This document shows positions 53,245-63,673 of a DNA stretch of 64,000 nt, in pieces (the stretch's first letter is position 1; every line of letters begins with the position of its first letter). Origin of the DNA: Candidatus Eisenbacteria bacterium (GTDB lineage Bacteria; Eisenbacteria; RBG-16-71-46; CAIMUX01; JAHJDP01). The DNA lies in assembly GCA_018831195.1 (NCBI GenBank), contig JAHJDP010000028.1:1-64000 (forward strand). The letters run 5' to 3'. A program made the translations under genes and the position numbers. The notes beneath the pieces were generated by a model. It was not told where the DNA came from, made no database searches, and worked only from the letters and a program-made list of their open reading frames with translations.

Positions 53245-56200
53245 CTATCCAGGTCGACCACAACACTTCTTGTACTTTAGCCCGCTTCCGCAGGGGCACG
53301 GGTCATTTCGACCCACTTTGGGCTGGGAGCGAACCAGTGTCTTACCCCGTCCGGCCGCTTCCCCGCCCGATTTCGAGACCCCGGCGCCAACCGTCACCGG
53401 CTGCCCACCCCCACCGGACCCGGCCGTCTGACCGGTTCCCAGTGTCCTATGCTCCGCGTGCTGGGTCCTCAGGAGCTGCCGCTGCTGATGATCGGGCGGC
53501 GGCGGGGCCGGTTGCTGGCCGATCTGAACCCGGAAGAGCATCTTCAGCGTCTCCTCCTGTATCTCATCCATCATGATGGCGAACATGCCGAAGGCCTCCC
53601 GCTTGTACTCGATGAGAGGGTCCTTCTGCCCGTAGGCTCGCAGACCGATCCCCCCCTTCAGCTGGTCGACCTCATACAAATGATCCTTCCAACGATCGTC
53701 GATCGCCCGGAGAAAAACATACCGTTCAACCTGGCGCATAATGGAAGCAGATAAAACCTCTTCTCTAATATCATAGGCCTTATGAGCCTGCTCCACCGCC
53801 TCGCCCAAAATCGTGGCGCGGGTGACCAAAACACCTTCGGGTAATTCAAAATTGAACGGATACAGAAAGGTGCCGCCCAATTCGGACCGGAGCTCGTCCA
53901 GATTCCAATCGTCCTGATGGTCCCCGGTTCCGAGATGGACCGAGACCTTGCGTTCGACGATTTCATCAACCATCTCGAGCAAATGGCCGCGAAGGTCTTC
54001 GCCCTCCAGCACCCTCTGCCGGAGCTCATAGATCACTTCGCGCTGCTGATTCATGACATCATCGTATTCAAGCAAGTGCTTCCGGATCTCAAAATGATGC
54101 GCCTCAACGCGCTTCTGAGCCTTCTCGATCGCGCGCGTGACCAGCCGGTGGGTAATGACCTCACCCTCCTCAACACCCATCTTTTGTAAAACCCCGGACA
54201 ATCTCTCGGGACTGAACAGACGCATGAGATCATCTTCCAGAGAGAGGAAGAAGCGGCTGGATCCCGGATCACCCTGCCGCCCGGAGCGCCCCCGGAGCTG
54301 GCGATCGATCCGGCGGGATTCATGCCGTTCGGTGCCGACGATATGAAGACCGCAGGGCATATCCTTCCGGCAGGCCGCGACCGATTCACAGGCATCGCAA
54401 TCGGCTTCGTCCTCGGGGGTTTGGATATAGCACAGCTTGCCCTTGACGACACCAGGCCCCAGGCGGATATCCGTTCCACGGCCCGCCATATTCGTGGCGA
54501 TCGTTACCGCGCCCGGTAATCCGGCCAATTGTACAATTTCAGCCTCTTTGCGGTGCTGCTTTGCGTTGAGAACATTATGATTTATGCCCCGGCGTTTCAG
54601 CATCCGGGAAAGCGTCTCTGAAACCTCGACACTGATCGTTCCCACCAAAACCGGACGGCCGGCCTTATGATAGGCCTCGATCTCTTCGAGGATGGCATTA
54701 TACTTTTCCCGCCGTGTGCGGAAAATCAGATCCTCATAATCGATACGGCGTACCGACTCATTCGTGGGTATGACGACGACATCGAGATTGTAAATCCGGA
54801 TGAATTCCTCCGCCTCTGTCTCCGCCGTTCCGGTCATGCCCGACAGCTTGTCATAGAGGCGGAAATAATTCTGAAGTGTAATAGTCGCCCAGGTCTGCGT
54901 CTCCCCCTCGACCTTAACCCGCTCCTTGGCCTCCAAGGCTTGATGCAGGCCTTCGGAAAAACGGCGGCCGGGCATAAGACGTCCGGTGAATTCATCCACG
55001 ATGAGAACTTTCCCGTCTTGGACAACATAACCGACGTCCTTCTCGAAGAGACAAAAGGCTTTCAGAAGCTGATTGATGCTGTGAATCTCATCATTCTTCT
55101 CGGCGTAGCGCTGATGAACCGCCTCGCGCTTCAGGATTTTCTCTTTGGGATCCAAACTCCCATCAACATCCACCGCTCCCAACTCTTCAGAGAGATCGGG
55201 AAGCGTGAAGTAATCAGAGTCCTGAGGCGACATATGCTGCCGGCCGATATCGGAGAGATTGAGGCTGCTGTTCTTTTCGTCGATCGAGAAATAGAGTTCC
55301 TCATCCAGCTCATGCAACCGTTTATCCCGCATGAAATCCGACTCTACCCGGTGGATTAATTTATCCAAGGAGGGGCTGTCGGCCAGCAACTTAAGGAATC
55401 GTTTGTTCTTTGGAGCGGCGCGGCGAATCTGAAGCAACCGGATACCGGCCGGATATGGATCCTCTTCCGTCTCGAGTTTTTGTTCAGCCTCTTTGAGAAA
55501 TTTTGCGACCAATAAATTCTGCGCATAGACCAAGGATTCCACCTTGGGACGCAGTTCATCGTATTTTTGGCGGCTTTGCGTTACAGGGCCGGAAATGATC
55601 AGCGGCGTCCGCGCTTCATCGACGAGCACGGAATCGACCTCGTCAACGATGACAAAGAAATGGCCCCGTTGAACTTGATCCTCCTTCCGGCTCGCCATAT
55701 TATCCCGCAGATAATCAAAGCCGACTTCATTGTTGGTCCCATAGGTGACGTCGGCCTTGTACGCCTCACGTCGCTGGGCCGTTTCAATGTCATGCGCAAT
55801 GACGCCCAATGTTAAGCCCAAATATCTGAGGATCTGCCCGACCCACTCGCTGTCTCTGCGGGCCAGGTAATCATTCACGGTGATGAGGTGGCAGCCGAGG
55901 CCCGCGATGGCGTTGAGATAGAGTGGAAAGATTGCCACCAGGGTCTTGCCTTCTCCCGTCGCCATTTCAGCGATCTTGCCCTGATGCAGAACAATGGCGC
56001 CCATCAGCTGAACATCAAAGGGGACCATCTCCCAAAGGGTTTCGTGGCCGACCACCGTCCATCGTCTGCCGACATGGCGGCGGCAGGCTTCATAGATCGT
56101 CGCGTAGGCTTCCGGCAGAAGCTCATCAAGTGTCTCACCTTCTTGATAGCGACGACGGAATTCGTCCGTCTTGGCCTGGAGTTGTTCTTCCGACAGCTCG

Positions 56201-56328
56201 CAAAGCAAAGCAGCTTCTACCTTTATCTGCTCGACGATCGGAAAGAGGCTCTTGACATCCCGCTCGTATTTCGTTCCGAAGAGCGATGTAATCGCTTTTG
56301 TAGCAACTTGTTTCACCGCATCGAGCAT
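53245..56328 (-). CDS. secA: Preprotein translocase ATPase SecA
   Basis: Motor that drives preproteins through SecYEG. Walker A is MATGEGKT (122-129); [30 protein letters not shown] and SLEDDLMR are SecA signatures. [17 protein letters not shown] at the end is the zinc-binding tail for SecB and lipids. In the first nucleotide domain there is a long insert (around 280-400) with [23 protein letters not shown], like that of Bacteroidota SecA, which supports FCB affinity. Length is 1027 aa. GGAGAG six bases before ATG 56328 fixes the start. Confidence 0.97.
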   Translation of the reverse strand: MLDAVKQVATKAITSLFGTKYERDVKSLFPIVEQIKVEAALLCELSEEQLQAKTDEFRRRYQEGETLDELLPEAYATIYEACRRHVGRRWTVVGHETLWEMVPFDVQLMGAIVLHQGKIAEMATGEGKTLVAIFPLYLNAIAGLGCHLITVNDYLARRDSEWVGQILRYLGLTLGVIAHDIETAQRREAYKADVTYGTNNEVGFDYLRDNMASRKEDQVQRGHFFVIVDEVDSVLVDEARTPLIISGPVTQSRQKYDELRPKVESLVYAQNLLVAKFLKEAEQKLETEEDPYPAGIRLLQIRRAAPKNKRFLKLLADSPSLDKLIHRVESDFMRDKRLHELDEELYFSIDEKNSSLNLSDIGRQHMSPQDSDYFTLPDLSEELGAVDVDGSLDPKEKILKREAVHQRYAEKNDEIHSINQLLKAFCLFEKDVGYVVQDGKVLIVDEFTGRLMPGRRFSEGLHQALEAKERVKVEGETQTWATITLQNYFRLYDKLSGMTGTAETEAEEFIRIYNLDVVVIPTNESVRRIDYEDLIFRTRREKYNAILEEIEAYHKAGRPVLVGTISVEVSETLSRMLKRRGINHNVLNAKQHRKEAEIVQLAGLPGAVTIATNMAGRGTDIRLGPGVVKGKLCYIQTPEDEADCDACESVAACRKDMPCGLHIVGTERHESRRIDRQLRGRSGRQGDPGSSRFFLSLEDDLMRLFSPERLSGVLQKMGVEEGEVITHRLVTRAIEKAQKRVEAHHFEIRKHLLEYDDVMNQQREVIYELRQRVLEGEDLRGHLLEMVDEIVERKVSVHLGTGDHQDDWNLDELRSELGGTFLYPFNFELPEGVLVTRATILGEAVEQAHKAYDIREEVLSASIMRQVERYVFLRAIDDRWKDHLYEVDQLKGGIGLRAYGQKDPLIEYKREAFGMFAIMMDEIQEETLKMLFRVQIGQQPAPPPPDHQQRQLLRTQHAEHRTLGTGQTAGSGGGGQPVTVGAGVSKSGGEAAGRGKTLVRSQPKVGRNDPCPCGSGLKYKKCCGRPG

Positions 56329-56456
56329 CTCAATCTCTCCATCGACATTCGATCCTGGAGGATATCCCAAAGATCCATCGGCACACGCTAGCAGAGATGC
56401 CCCGACCCTGCAACCGACCCAAACGAAGGTCCCCCGCCCCCGAATTCTCAGCGGGG

Positions 56457-57026
56457 TCAGCTCAGGAGCATCATGGTGAATCCGGCCGAGAGGGGAATTC
56501 GAAGATTATCATCCAAAGGCAAGGGAAGAAGCTCAAAGAGGGTCGCGACAAAGGCGCCCCCCAAGATCATTTTCAAGCTGAGACCGGGTATGATCAAACC
56601 GATGACAACACAAGAGATGAAGCAGGCAAGACTCCCCTCCAGCGTCTTGGAAAGGATCGGAATGCGGCCGAAGGTTCGTCCGACCAGCGCCGCCATCGTA
56701 TCCCCGACGATGAGGAAGCAGAGGGAGGCCACCGCGATCGGTTTGTTGAAGGTGTAGATCGAGATCAAGCAGGCGAGCAAAACATAGGTCGATCCGAGAA
56801 GATTGTAGCGTTCATGATCCCGGACCAGCCGGCCAAAGAAATAGTAGAAGAAGGTGCGGATCCGCGGTTCATTCAGTCGGACCATATCGACAACCAGGCT
56901 GATGAGAGTGAGGATGAGGAGAATCCGGCGGCCCTGCGTTTCAGGAAGGATGTAATACCCCACCGGGAGGATGATCGCCCCCAGATGGATCGCTTTACGC
57001 CCGATTTCCGATGTCAGGGATCTCAA
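56457..57026 (-). CDS. Diacylglycerol/polyprenol kinase-like membrane protein
   Basis: A membrane protein (189 aa) with about six helices. [16 protein letters not shown] at the start, [40 protein letters not shown] and [11 protein letters not shown] match the CTP-dependent dolichol/polyprenol and diacylglycerol kinase family related to SEC59 and to CDP-DAG synthases. The substrate here is unknown. The start is TTG 57026, preceded by AGAGAGG. Gaps of 106 bases on the transglycosylase side and 128 on the secA side make it a loosely placed operon member. Confidence 0.8.
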   Translation of the reverse strand: MRSLTSEIGRKAIHLGAIILPVGYYILPETQGRRILLILTLISLVVDMVRLNEPRIRTFFYYFFGRLVRDHERYNLLGSTYVLLACLISIYTFNKPIAVASLCFLIVGDTMAALVGRTFGRIPILSKTLEGSLACFISCVVIGLIIPGLSLKMILGGAFVATLFELLPLPLDDNLRIPLSAGFTMMLLS

Positions 57027-57132
57027 AAACCTCTCTCCGTTCTGAACTTACCAATCACTAGGACATCAAGGTCCGTCCCATTGGCCGGTCTGTCAAGCAT
57101 TCTGACGCGGGTTCAACTGTACCGGGAAAAGA

Positions 57133-59559
57133 CTAGGGTTCTGGGTGGCAAAGAGATCGGTAGAGATCGTGATCCCGAAGAACCCGTCTCACATAATCGC
57201 GCGTCTCCCCATACCCAATCCTCTCCACATAGAAGTCAAGGCCATCGACTTCAGCTTTCCAGCGCCGGGATGGTCCTAATCCGGCATTATAGGCGGCGAG
57301 AGCTTCAGGGATGGCGAGATCCGCCTCGAAGGCCTCCAAAAGGTGAGCCACTCCCAGTGGGATGTTGCATTCGGGTCTTGTGAGGGGACCGGACGGCAAT
57401 CCCCATCTTCGGCCCACCTCCACGGCCACCGTGGGCATGAGTTGGAGAAGACCGACGGCTCCCGCCCGGGAAACGGCAAAACGATCCATCGCCGACTCCT
57501 GACGCATGATCGCCCACAGAAAAAATGGGGACAGAGGCCGGTCGATGAGAAGTGCCGCGTACAAGAGAGGATAAGAGAGCCGGATGCGACGCTCATCATG
57601 GCCAATTCGCTGGGCGGTGCGCAAACCTTGGAACTCTTCACCCGATATATAAAGGAGGGCCGATTGGATCTCCCCCGACAACGACTCCCAAGAGGTCCGG
57701 GCCCTTTCCCCGGCGACCCATGCAGAGCGCCTGAGTTCATTCCAGATCCCCCACCGGGCCGCCCGGCCAACCCAGAATTTCGGGTCGTCAGGGCCGGGGC
57801 CGGGCTCCAGAACGGCGTTGGCCCAGGTCGAAGGAGACCAGGCGGTCTTATCGTTGCGAACTTCGAGATCCCACTCATCCCAAAGCGTCTGTGAGGAACC
57901 CCGCTCACGGAGCGACCGGACGGCTCGGGTGGCAAGACAACCGTGGTAGCCGGAGATTTCGGGCCGGACGATTCGCTGCCAGGTCTTGACCGCCTCCTCC
58001 TTCAAACCCATCTCTTCATAGGCGCGGCCGCGCCAATACAATCCGGCGGCCAGGCGTTCCGGTTCTTCCTCGAGTTTGATGAGGGCAGGCTCTCCCGGCC
58101 GCCTCATTTCGCTCCCCCCCAGGCCGAGTCCCAAGGAATCCCACCAGGCGAGCGCCGATTCCGCCTTCCCCATCGCCAGCCATAGAACACCGACTCTGAC
58201 AGCGCCCCGTCGCGCCCAACGCCCCGATCCCGAACGGCCCGCCAGTGTACGATAGATAGGAAGGGCCCCATGGGGGCCTAGGATATCTTCCGTTTCCCGG
58301 GCCAATTCCCAGAGAGCCAACCCGGCATAAACCGGATCCTGCGTTGACTCCCAGATCTCCCAGGCATCCTGGCTCATCTCATCCAAACGGCCTCTCCGCC
58401 GGTGGATTCGTGCGCGGGCCAGCAGGACTCGTTCCTTCTGAATCAGGTTCGGAGCCAGGAGGAACTCATCGGCCCAAGCAAGAGCCCGGTCCAATGAACC
58501 GGTTTGCGCCCAGTGATTGACCGCGAGGGCGGTCTCCACCCCATTCCGGCTTGAATCAGCCGGCGCATCCAAACCAAGAAATCGGTGAAGGGTCAGGGGG
58601 CGGTTCCCCTTCAAAAGAAGCTGGACCAGCGCTTCCCGATCTTCCCTTTCCGGTATCCAATCATCTTCAAGCCATCTCTCAAGGGTATCGCATAAGATGT
58701 TGATTTGATGGCTATTGCAATCCTCTTTCGCGAGAGCGACGAGGATCTCTTTTGATTTCGAATCCGTGAGGAGTTGAGGAGCCCATTTCCGGATTCTCCA
58801 ACGCAGCCAGAGGGTGCGGATCGTTTCATTCCCGGTCTTATGGCGCCGGCGATCAAGGAGGGTCCAGGCGGCTTCATATTGCCCGTGATAGAAGAGCTGA
58901 TAAGCGCCCCGGATGGCAAAATCGGACCAGAGGGGATGACGGGGCTTCCCATTGGCCAAGCGCAAGGCGATCGCCCCCGCTCCCGACGAATCGCGCCGGG
59001 CGTCTCCCACCTCCACAAGCAGGAGATCCAGATAGGCCCGATCCTCTGGTGGAACGACCCGTTGCTGCAGGAGTTCCAACGCCTCATCGGGACGATCCTC
59101 CTTCAGCAGCCAAGCCGCCATCGGCACCGCCAGCAATCCCCTTGGATCCCATTGCCGGGCCGTAAACAAAAGATCGGGGGCTGTAAGAAGGGAGAGAAAG
59201 GCGGCCGGAGAGGTCGCCGTCAAGATGTAGAGGATCGAGTCCCGCCCTGACAGGACCGGATGGTTCAGTAGATCGGCCTGGATCTCGTTCCAGAGACTCT
59301 CCTCGCGCAGATGCCGTCTTTGTCCCCGCTCGACCAATCCGCGGGCATCCATCACCCGGACTTTGTTAAAGGCATCCAACCAGTCCCGGGACAATTCCTC
59401 CCCCAAATCCTCCCAACTCCAATCACCGGGATCCGTCGAACCGACAGCCGCCGCAAGGCCGGGAAAGGACAGAAGAAAGAATAGAATAATGAAAACGGCC
59501 GGGATGCCGGCGCGCGGGGCGCGGAAACTTTTCTCAAAACGGAGCGGCGTCATTCCCAT
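57133..59559 (-). CDS. Lytic murein transglycosylase (SLT family) with helical repeats
   Basis: A signal peptide or anchor lies near residues 18-38 (GIPAVFIILFFLLSFPGLAAA). A long helical U-shaped domain (about 45-640) with repeats such as LLQQRVVPPEDRAYLDLL follows, resembling Slt70. The C-terminal SLT domain starts at about 679: the catalytic Glu688 is in IMRQESAMD, followed by SRAGAVGLLQLMP, NIPLGVAHL and ALAAYNAGLGPSRRW. It would cleave peptidoglycan glycan strands in the periplasm. ATG 59559 overlaps guaA by 10 bases; ATG 59553 (ATGA overlap) is equally possible. Length is 808 aa. Confidence 0.92.
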   Translation of the reverse strand: MGMTPLRFEKSFRAPRAGIPAVFIILFFLLSFPGLAAAVGSTDPGDWSWEDLGEELSRDWLDAFNKVRVMDARGLVERGQRRHLREESLWNEIQADLLNHPVLSGRDSILYILTATSPAAFLSLLTAPDLLFTARQWDPRGLLAVPMAAWLLKEDRPDEALELLQQRVVPPEDRAYLDLLLVEVGDARRDSSGAGAIALRLANGKPRHPLWSDFAIRGAYQLFYHGQYEAAWTLLDRRRHKTGNETIRTLWLRWRIRKWAPQLLTDSKSKEILVALAKEDCNSHQINILCDTLERWLEDDWIPEREDREALVQLLLKGNRPLTLHRFLGLDAPADSSRNGVETALAVNHWAQTGSLDRALAWADEFLLAPNLIQKERVLLARARIHRRRGRLDEMSQDAWEIWESTQDPVYAGLALWELARETEDILGPHGALPIYRTLAGRSGSGRWARRGAVRVGVLWLAMGKAESALAWWDSLGLGLGGSEMRRPGEPALIKLEEEPERLAAGLYWRGRAYEEMGLKEEAVKTWQRIVRPEISGYHGCLATRAVRSLRERGSSQTLWDEWDLEVRNDKTAWSPSTWANAVLEPGPGPDDPKFWVGRAARWGIWNELRRSAWVAGERARTSWESLSGEIQSALLYISGEEFQGLRTAQRIGHDERRIRLSYPLLYAALLIDRPLSPFFLWAIMRQESAMDRFAVSRAGAVGLLQLMPTVAVEVGRRWGLPSGPLTRPECNIPLGVAHLLEAFEADLAIPEALAAYNAGLGPSRRWKAEVDGLDFYVERIGYGETRDYVRRVLRDHDLYRSLCHPEP

Positions 59560-61070
59560 TCGATCGTGGCAGGCGGCTTTGAAGTCAGATCATAAACAAC
59601 CCGCGTGATACTGGGGATCGAATTTACGATCCGTGTCGCTGTCCTTTCGAGAACATCGCGGGGCAAATCGACCCAATCGGCCGTCATGCCATCGAGACTG
59701 GTCACAGCGCGAAGGGCGACAACCTGCCCATAAGTTCTCTCATCCCCCATGACGCCGACCGTCCGGATGGGAAGCAGCACGGCGAGGGCCTGCCAAACAT
59801 CGTCATAAACTCCCCCCCGGCGAAGTTCCTCGATAAAGATCGCGTCGGCTTCTTGCAGAGCGGTGACCGCTTCCGGTGTAACTTCGTCTAAAATTCTAAC
59901 GGCCAGGCCCGGACCGGGAAAGGGATGGCGTCCCAGAATCAAGGGGTCAATCTTTAACAAATGGCCGACCTTTCTGACCTCATCCTTAAACAATTCCCGG
60001 AGAGGTTCCCCCAATTTCAGATCCATCTTTTCAGGCAATCCGCCCACATTGTGGTGCGATTTGATCGTGGCCGAAGGGCCCTTGACACTTTGCGACTCGA
60101 TCACATCCGGATAAAGGGTTCCCTGGATCAAATGGGTAAGGCCTGGTATTCGCCGGGCCTCCTCCTCGAAGACGCGGATGAATGTTTCGCCGATGCAGCG
60201 GCGCTTGCTTTCCGGATCGGTGATACCCCTCAGTTTTTCAAAAAACCGGCCGGCCGCCTCGATTTTCTTGACCTTAAGGCCCATCCCCGTCAGAAAGTTA
60301 AAAACCTCCTCCGCTTCATTTTTTCGAAGGAGGCCATGATCCACAAAAACCGGGTAGAGACGATCCCCCAATGCTTGGTGTGAGAGAACCGCCGCCACGG
60401 TGGAATCAACTCCACCGCTGACACCACAGATAGCCGAACCGCTCCCGACCTGTTCGCCCAGCCGCTTGACCGAAGCTTTAACAAAATCCCCCAATGACCA
60501 ATCGCCTTTCGTGCCGGCGATCCGGCGCACGAAATTTTCAAGAACACGGCTTCCCTGAGGCGTATGCGTGACCTCTGGATGGAACTGCACCCCGAACTGC
60601 CGTGTCTCCCGGTCTTCCATCGCCGCAACGGGGAGTCCTGCGGTTGACGCAATGACTCGAAATCCATCGGGCCGTTTCGTGACACTGTCACCGTGACTCA
60701 TCCAGGCTTGAAATGGTTCTGTGCAGCCGCTGAATAGTGGGGATTCTCTATCGATGCGAAGGATCTGTTTCCCGTATTCCCGGATTTTGCTTCCTTCGAC
60801 ACGGCCCTTCCGAAGATGGGCCAGAACCTGCATCCCGTAGCAGATCCCGAGCAGAGGCAGGCCGAGGTCCATGACGGCGGGGTCGGGTTGCAAGGCGATA
60901 TGGGTCACCGATCCGGGTCCTCCGGAAAAGATGACCGCCGTCGCCCCGCGCGCTGCGATCTCGGAGGCGGGCAGGTTATACGGATGAACTTCCGAATAGA
61001 CACCCAGCTCACGGATCCGGCGCGCAATAAGCAAATTGTATTGCGACCCGAAGTCGAGAACGATAATCAT
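59550..61070 (-). CDS. guaA: GMP synthase (glutamine-hydrolysing) GuaA
   Basis: Converts XMP to GMP with glutamine-derived ammonia. The class I glutaminase has Cys77 in LLGICYGMQ and QFGVQFHPEVTHT. The ATP pyrophosphatase domain has CGVSGGVDSTVAAVL, the PP-loop. The C-terminal dimer domain ends LTSKPPATIEWE, the universal GuaA tail. Length is 506 aa. It starts at ATG 61070, 20 bases after purH. Together with purC and purH it makes the later purine steps near each other. Confidence 0.96.
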   Translation of the reverse strand: MIIVLDFGSQYNLLIARRIRELGVYSEVHPYNLPASEIAARGATAVIFSGGPGSVTHIALQPDPAVMDLGLPLLGICYGMQVLAHLRKGRVEGSKIREYGKQILRIDRESPLFSGCTEPFQAWMSHGDSVTKRPDGFRVIASTAGLPVAAMEDRETRQFGVQFHPEVTHTPQGSRVLENFVRRIAGTKGDWSLGDFVKASVKRLGEQVGSGSAICGVSGGVDSTVAAVLSHQALGDRLYPVFVDHGLLRKNEAEEVFNFLTGMGLKVKKIEAAGRFFEKLRGITDPESKRRCIGETFIRVFEEEARRIPGLTHLIQGTLYPDVIESQSVKGPSATIKSHHNVGGLPEKMDLKLGEPLRELFKDEVRKVGHLLKIDPLILGRHPFPGPGLAVRILDEVTPEAVTALQEADAIFIEELRRGGVYDDVWQALAVLLPIRTVGVMGDERTYGQVVALRAVTSLDGMTADWVDLPRDVLERTATRIVNSIPSITRVVYDLTSKPPATIEWE

Positions 61071-61090
61071 GGCTCTTTAGGTGACCCTTC

Positions 61091-62689
61091 TTAGTGCGTG
61101 AAAATCCGTTGCGATGTAAAAAACATCTGGAGACCCTTCTCCCGGCACAGCGCAATACTCTCTTCATCCTTGACGCTGCCGCCCGGTTGCGCCATCGCGA
61201 CAACGCCGACTTCAGCCGCCCGTTCCGGAACATCGGAGAAGGGGAAGAAGGCGTCACTGGCCAGAACGGAACCTTGAAGATCGTGACCCGCCCGCCCGGC
61301 TTTGTGAATCGCGATCTCCAGCGCATCGATCCGGCTTGTCTGGCCGGCGCCGACGCCGACGGTCATCCCATCTTTCACCAGCACAATCGCATTGGAGCGA
61401 ATATGGCGGCAGACTGTCCAGGCAAATTCCAAATCAGACTGGATCCGCGGATCAACGGACAATGCATCGGTTACATTTTTCCAGGATGAGAAAGGCGGTC
61501 CTGGAGGAAGGGGATCCTGAATCAAGAAGCCGTCCAAGGCCCAGCGCGTATCTTTTAATGGGATGTCCCAAGAACCTTTAAGAAGATCCCATGTCAGGAC
61601 AATCCGCCGTTTCTTCTTACTCATAATGGCAAGCGCCGCCCCGCTCCATGAGGGCGCCACGACGATCTCAAAAAAGAGGTCCTTTAAAAATGTGGCGCAC
61701 CCGGCCGTCGCCTGCCGATTAAAAAAGATAACGCCCCCGAAAGCCGAAAGGGCATCTCCATCCCAGGCTCTTTTGAGAGCCTCTTCTAATGTTTCGTTTT
61801 TCGCCGTTCCAGCCGGGATTCCGTGCTTAATCACCGTGGTGACGGCCTTTGTCTCGGAGGCGAACTCCCGCATGATGAGAGCGCCCCGGACAAGATCGAG
61901 AAGATTGTTAAAGGAGAGTTCTTTCCCCTGGTGAACTTGAAGACCTTCCCACAAGGATCCCGGCGCCGTATACAGACCGCCATCCTGGCCGGGGTTCTCG
62001 CCATACCGGACGCCCCGGGTCTTCTCACCGGCCCAGACAAACCGCTCGATCCCGGTGCCCGGCTCGATGCCGCCCAATGTAGAAGCGATCAGGGCGTCAT
62101 AAGCTGCGGTTTTTGCGAATGTCTTGCAGGCGAGTTCCCTGGAGAGTTCGAGAGGGACGCCGCCCCCCGACTCGAGGCATCCGGCCACCCGGTCATAATC
62201 GGATCGATCACAGATGGATACGACCGACACATGATTCTTCGCCGAGGCCCGCAGCATGGTCGGTCCGCCTATATCAATCAATTCGACTCGATCCGCCGTA
62301 TCCTTTGACCTGTCTGTCGCCACCGAGTCGTAGGGATAGAGATCAACCGCCACCAAATCAATGGGTAGAATACCGTACTCCTCGGCCTCACCCCGATCCC
62401 CTGCATGACCGCGACGCTGAAGGATCCCGCCATGGACCTGCGGTGTCAGTGTCTTTACGCGGCCCCCGAAGAGTTGGGAGAAACCGGTGAGGCTGTCGAG
62501 TGACCGGACCTTAATGCCGGCATCCGTCAACTCCCGCGCCGTTCCTCCACTCGCCATGATTTCAATACCCAAGGCTTCGAGCCGCCGGGCAAAGGGCACC
62601 AGACCCTGCTTGTTATAGGCCGACAGCAACGCCCGGCGCACCGTCACGAGACCAGGGGTCTTCTGCGTTCCTTGCTTCATGCTTTCCAT
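61091..62689 (-). CDS. purH: Bifunctional AICAR formyltransferase / IMP cyclohydrolase PurH
   Basis: Performs the last two steps to IMP. The N-terminal MGS-like IMP cyclohydrolase has ALLSAYNKQGLVPFARRLEALG and GGRVKTLTPQVHGGIL, close to the usual GRVKTLHPKVHGG. The formyltransferase half has KHGIPAGTA where most bacteria have KHxNPCG, SAFGGVIFFNRQ, SDAFFPFSDVPERAAE and AQPGGSVKDEES. The ending FTSQRIFTH replaces the usual TGxRHFRH, so the enzyme is somewhat divergent. Length is 532 aa. ATG 62689 has GGAAG upstream; ATG 62680 is possible. Confidence 0.92.
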   Translation of the reverse strand: MESMKQGTQKTPGLVTVRRALLSAYNKQGLVPFARRLEALGIEIMASGGTARELTDAGIKVRSLDSLTGFSQLFGGRVKTLTPQVHGGILQRRGHAGDRGEAEEYGILPIDLVAVDLYPYDSVATDRSKDTADRVELIDIGGPTMLRASAKNHVSVVSICDRSDYDRVAGCLESGGGVPLELSRELACKTFAKTAAYDALIASTLGGIEPGTGIERFVWAGEKTRGVRYGENPGQDGGLYTAPGSLWEGLQVHQGKELSFNNLLDLVRGALIMREFASETKAVTTVIKHGIPAGTAKNETLEEALKRAWDGDALSAFGGVIFFNRQATAGCATFLKDLFFEIVVAPSWSGAALAIMSKKKRRIVLTWDLLKGSWDIPLKDTRWALDGFLIQDPLPPGPPFSSWKNVTDALSVDPRIQSDLEFAWTVCRHIRSNAIVLVKDGMTVGVGAGQTSRIDALEIAIHKAGRAGHDLQGSVLASDAFFPFSDVPERAAEVGVVAMAQPGGSVKDEESIALCREKGLQMFFTSQRIFTH

Positions 62690-62727
62690 ATTTCGTCTTC
62701 CAATGTCTCTATTATATTGAGGAGAAG

Positions 62728-63663
62728 CTATTGATGAGCCCTTATCGGGTCTCCCAAGCCAGGTGTGTTTCCAGCCGCCAGAAGCCGCCTCTCGACATCG
62801 CGGTAGCGCCTGAGTGTTTCATCAACGACCTCAGGTGTCAGAGCCGGGGCCGGCGGATTTCCATCCCAGGGCAGGTTCTTCAGATATTGCCTGACATATT
62901 CCTTGTCCAGACTTTTGGGGGTTTCACCGGCCTCCACCATCTCCACCGGCCAGTAGCGGGAAGAGTCAGGCGTCAGCGCCTCATCGATCAACGCCATCCG
63001 GCCATCGATCCATCCGAATTCAAACTTTGTGTCGGCCAGAACCAGCCCGCACCGATAAGCGTAGGCCGATGCCCGGCGGAAAATCTCCAAGCTCAAATCC
63101 TGAAGAGCGGCGGTTGTCTCGGCGCCCAGCACCTCCTTGAGCTGTCCGACGGAAATGTTCACATCATGCCCTGCATGGCTCTTCGTCGAGGGCGTAAAGG
63201 TCGGTTCGGGCATCGGACCATAGCAGGTCAGACCCGCGGGCAGCGGCTGACCGCCGATGGTGCGGCTCTTTTCATACTCACGCCAGCCCGATCCGGCAAG
63301 ATATCCCCTGACGATACACTCCACGGGAAGAGGGTCTGCCTTGCGAACCGCCATCCAGCGGCCGTCCAAAACCTCCGCATACTGGTGCAGCGAGGATGGG
63401 AGATCCGCCAGGTCGGTCGAAATGAAGTGAGTCGGAAGAATTTGCTGGAAGCCCCGGAACCAAAAGGCGGAGATCGATGTGAGGATCTTTCCCTTCTCCG
63501 GGACCGGTGTCGGAAGAATCGAATCGAAGGCGGAGATCCGATCGGTTGCTACCATGATCAGATGTGAATCGACATCGATAATCTCACGGACTTTACCGCG
63601 AAAAGAAGATTCCAAGCCGACATCTTTGAGTGTTCTTAATGATTTGATCTTCTGTTTTGGCAT
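62728..63663 (-). CDS. purC: SAICAR synthetase PurC
   Basis: ATP-dependent condensation of CAIR with aspartate. FRGKVREIIDVDSHLIMVATDRISAFD (about 22-48) is the standard ATP-binding start, ECIVRGYLAGSGWREY and VLADTKFEFGW the next blocks, and LIDEALTPDSSRYWP the active-site end. Length (311 aa) fits the larger yeast-type form. AAGG eight bases before ATG 63663 supports the start; upstream in-frame codons run into the comEC end. It follows comEC with a 10-base gap and precedes purH by 38 bases. Confidence 0.95.
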   Translation of the reverse strand: MPKQKIKSLRTLKDVGLESSFRGKVREIIDVDSHLIMVATDRISAFDSILPTPVPEKGKILTSISAFWFRGFQQILPTHFISTDLADLPSSLHQYAEVLDGRWMAVRKADPLPVECIVRGYLAGSGWREYEKSRTIGGQPLPAGLTCYGPMPEPTFTPSTKSHAGHDVNISVGQLKEVLGAETTAALQDLSLEIFRRASAYAYRCGLVLADTKFEFGWIDGRMALIDEALTPDSSRYWPVEMVEAGETPKSLDKEYVRQYLKNLPWDGNPPAPALTPEVVDETLRRYRDVERRLLAAGNTPGLGDPIRAHQ

Positions 63664-63673
63664 GACTCCCGCC

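Noticed and set aside
57091..57096. Perfect TTGACA upstream of the polyprenol kinase-like gene
   Set aside because: No acceptable -10 hexamer lies 16-19 bases further on the minus strand, so no promoter is called.
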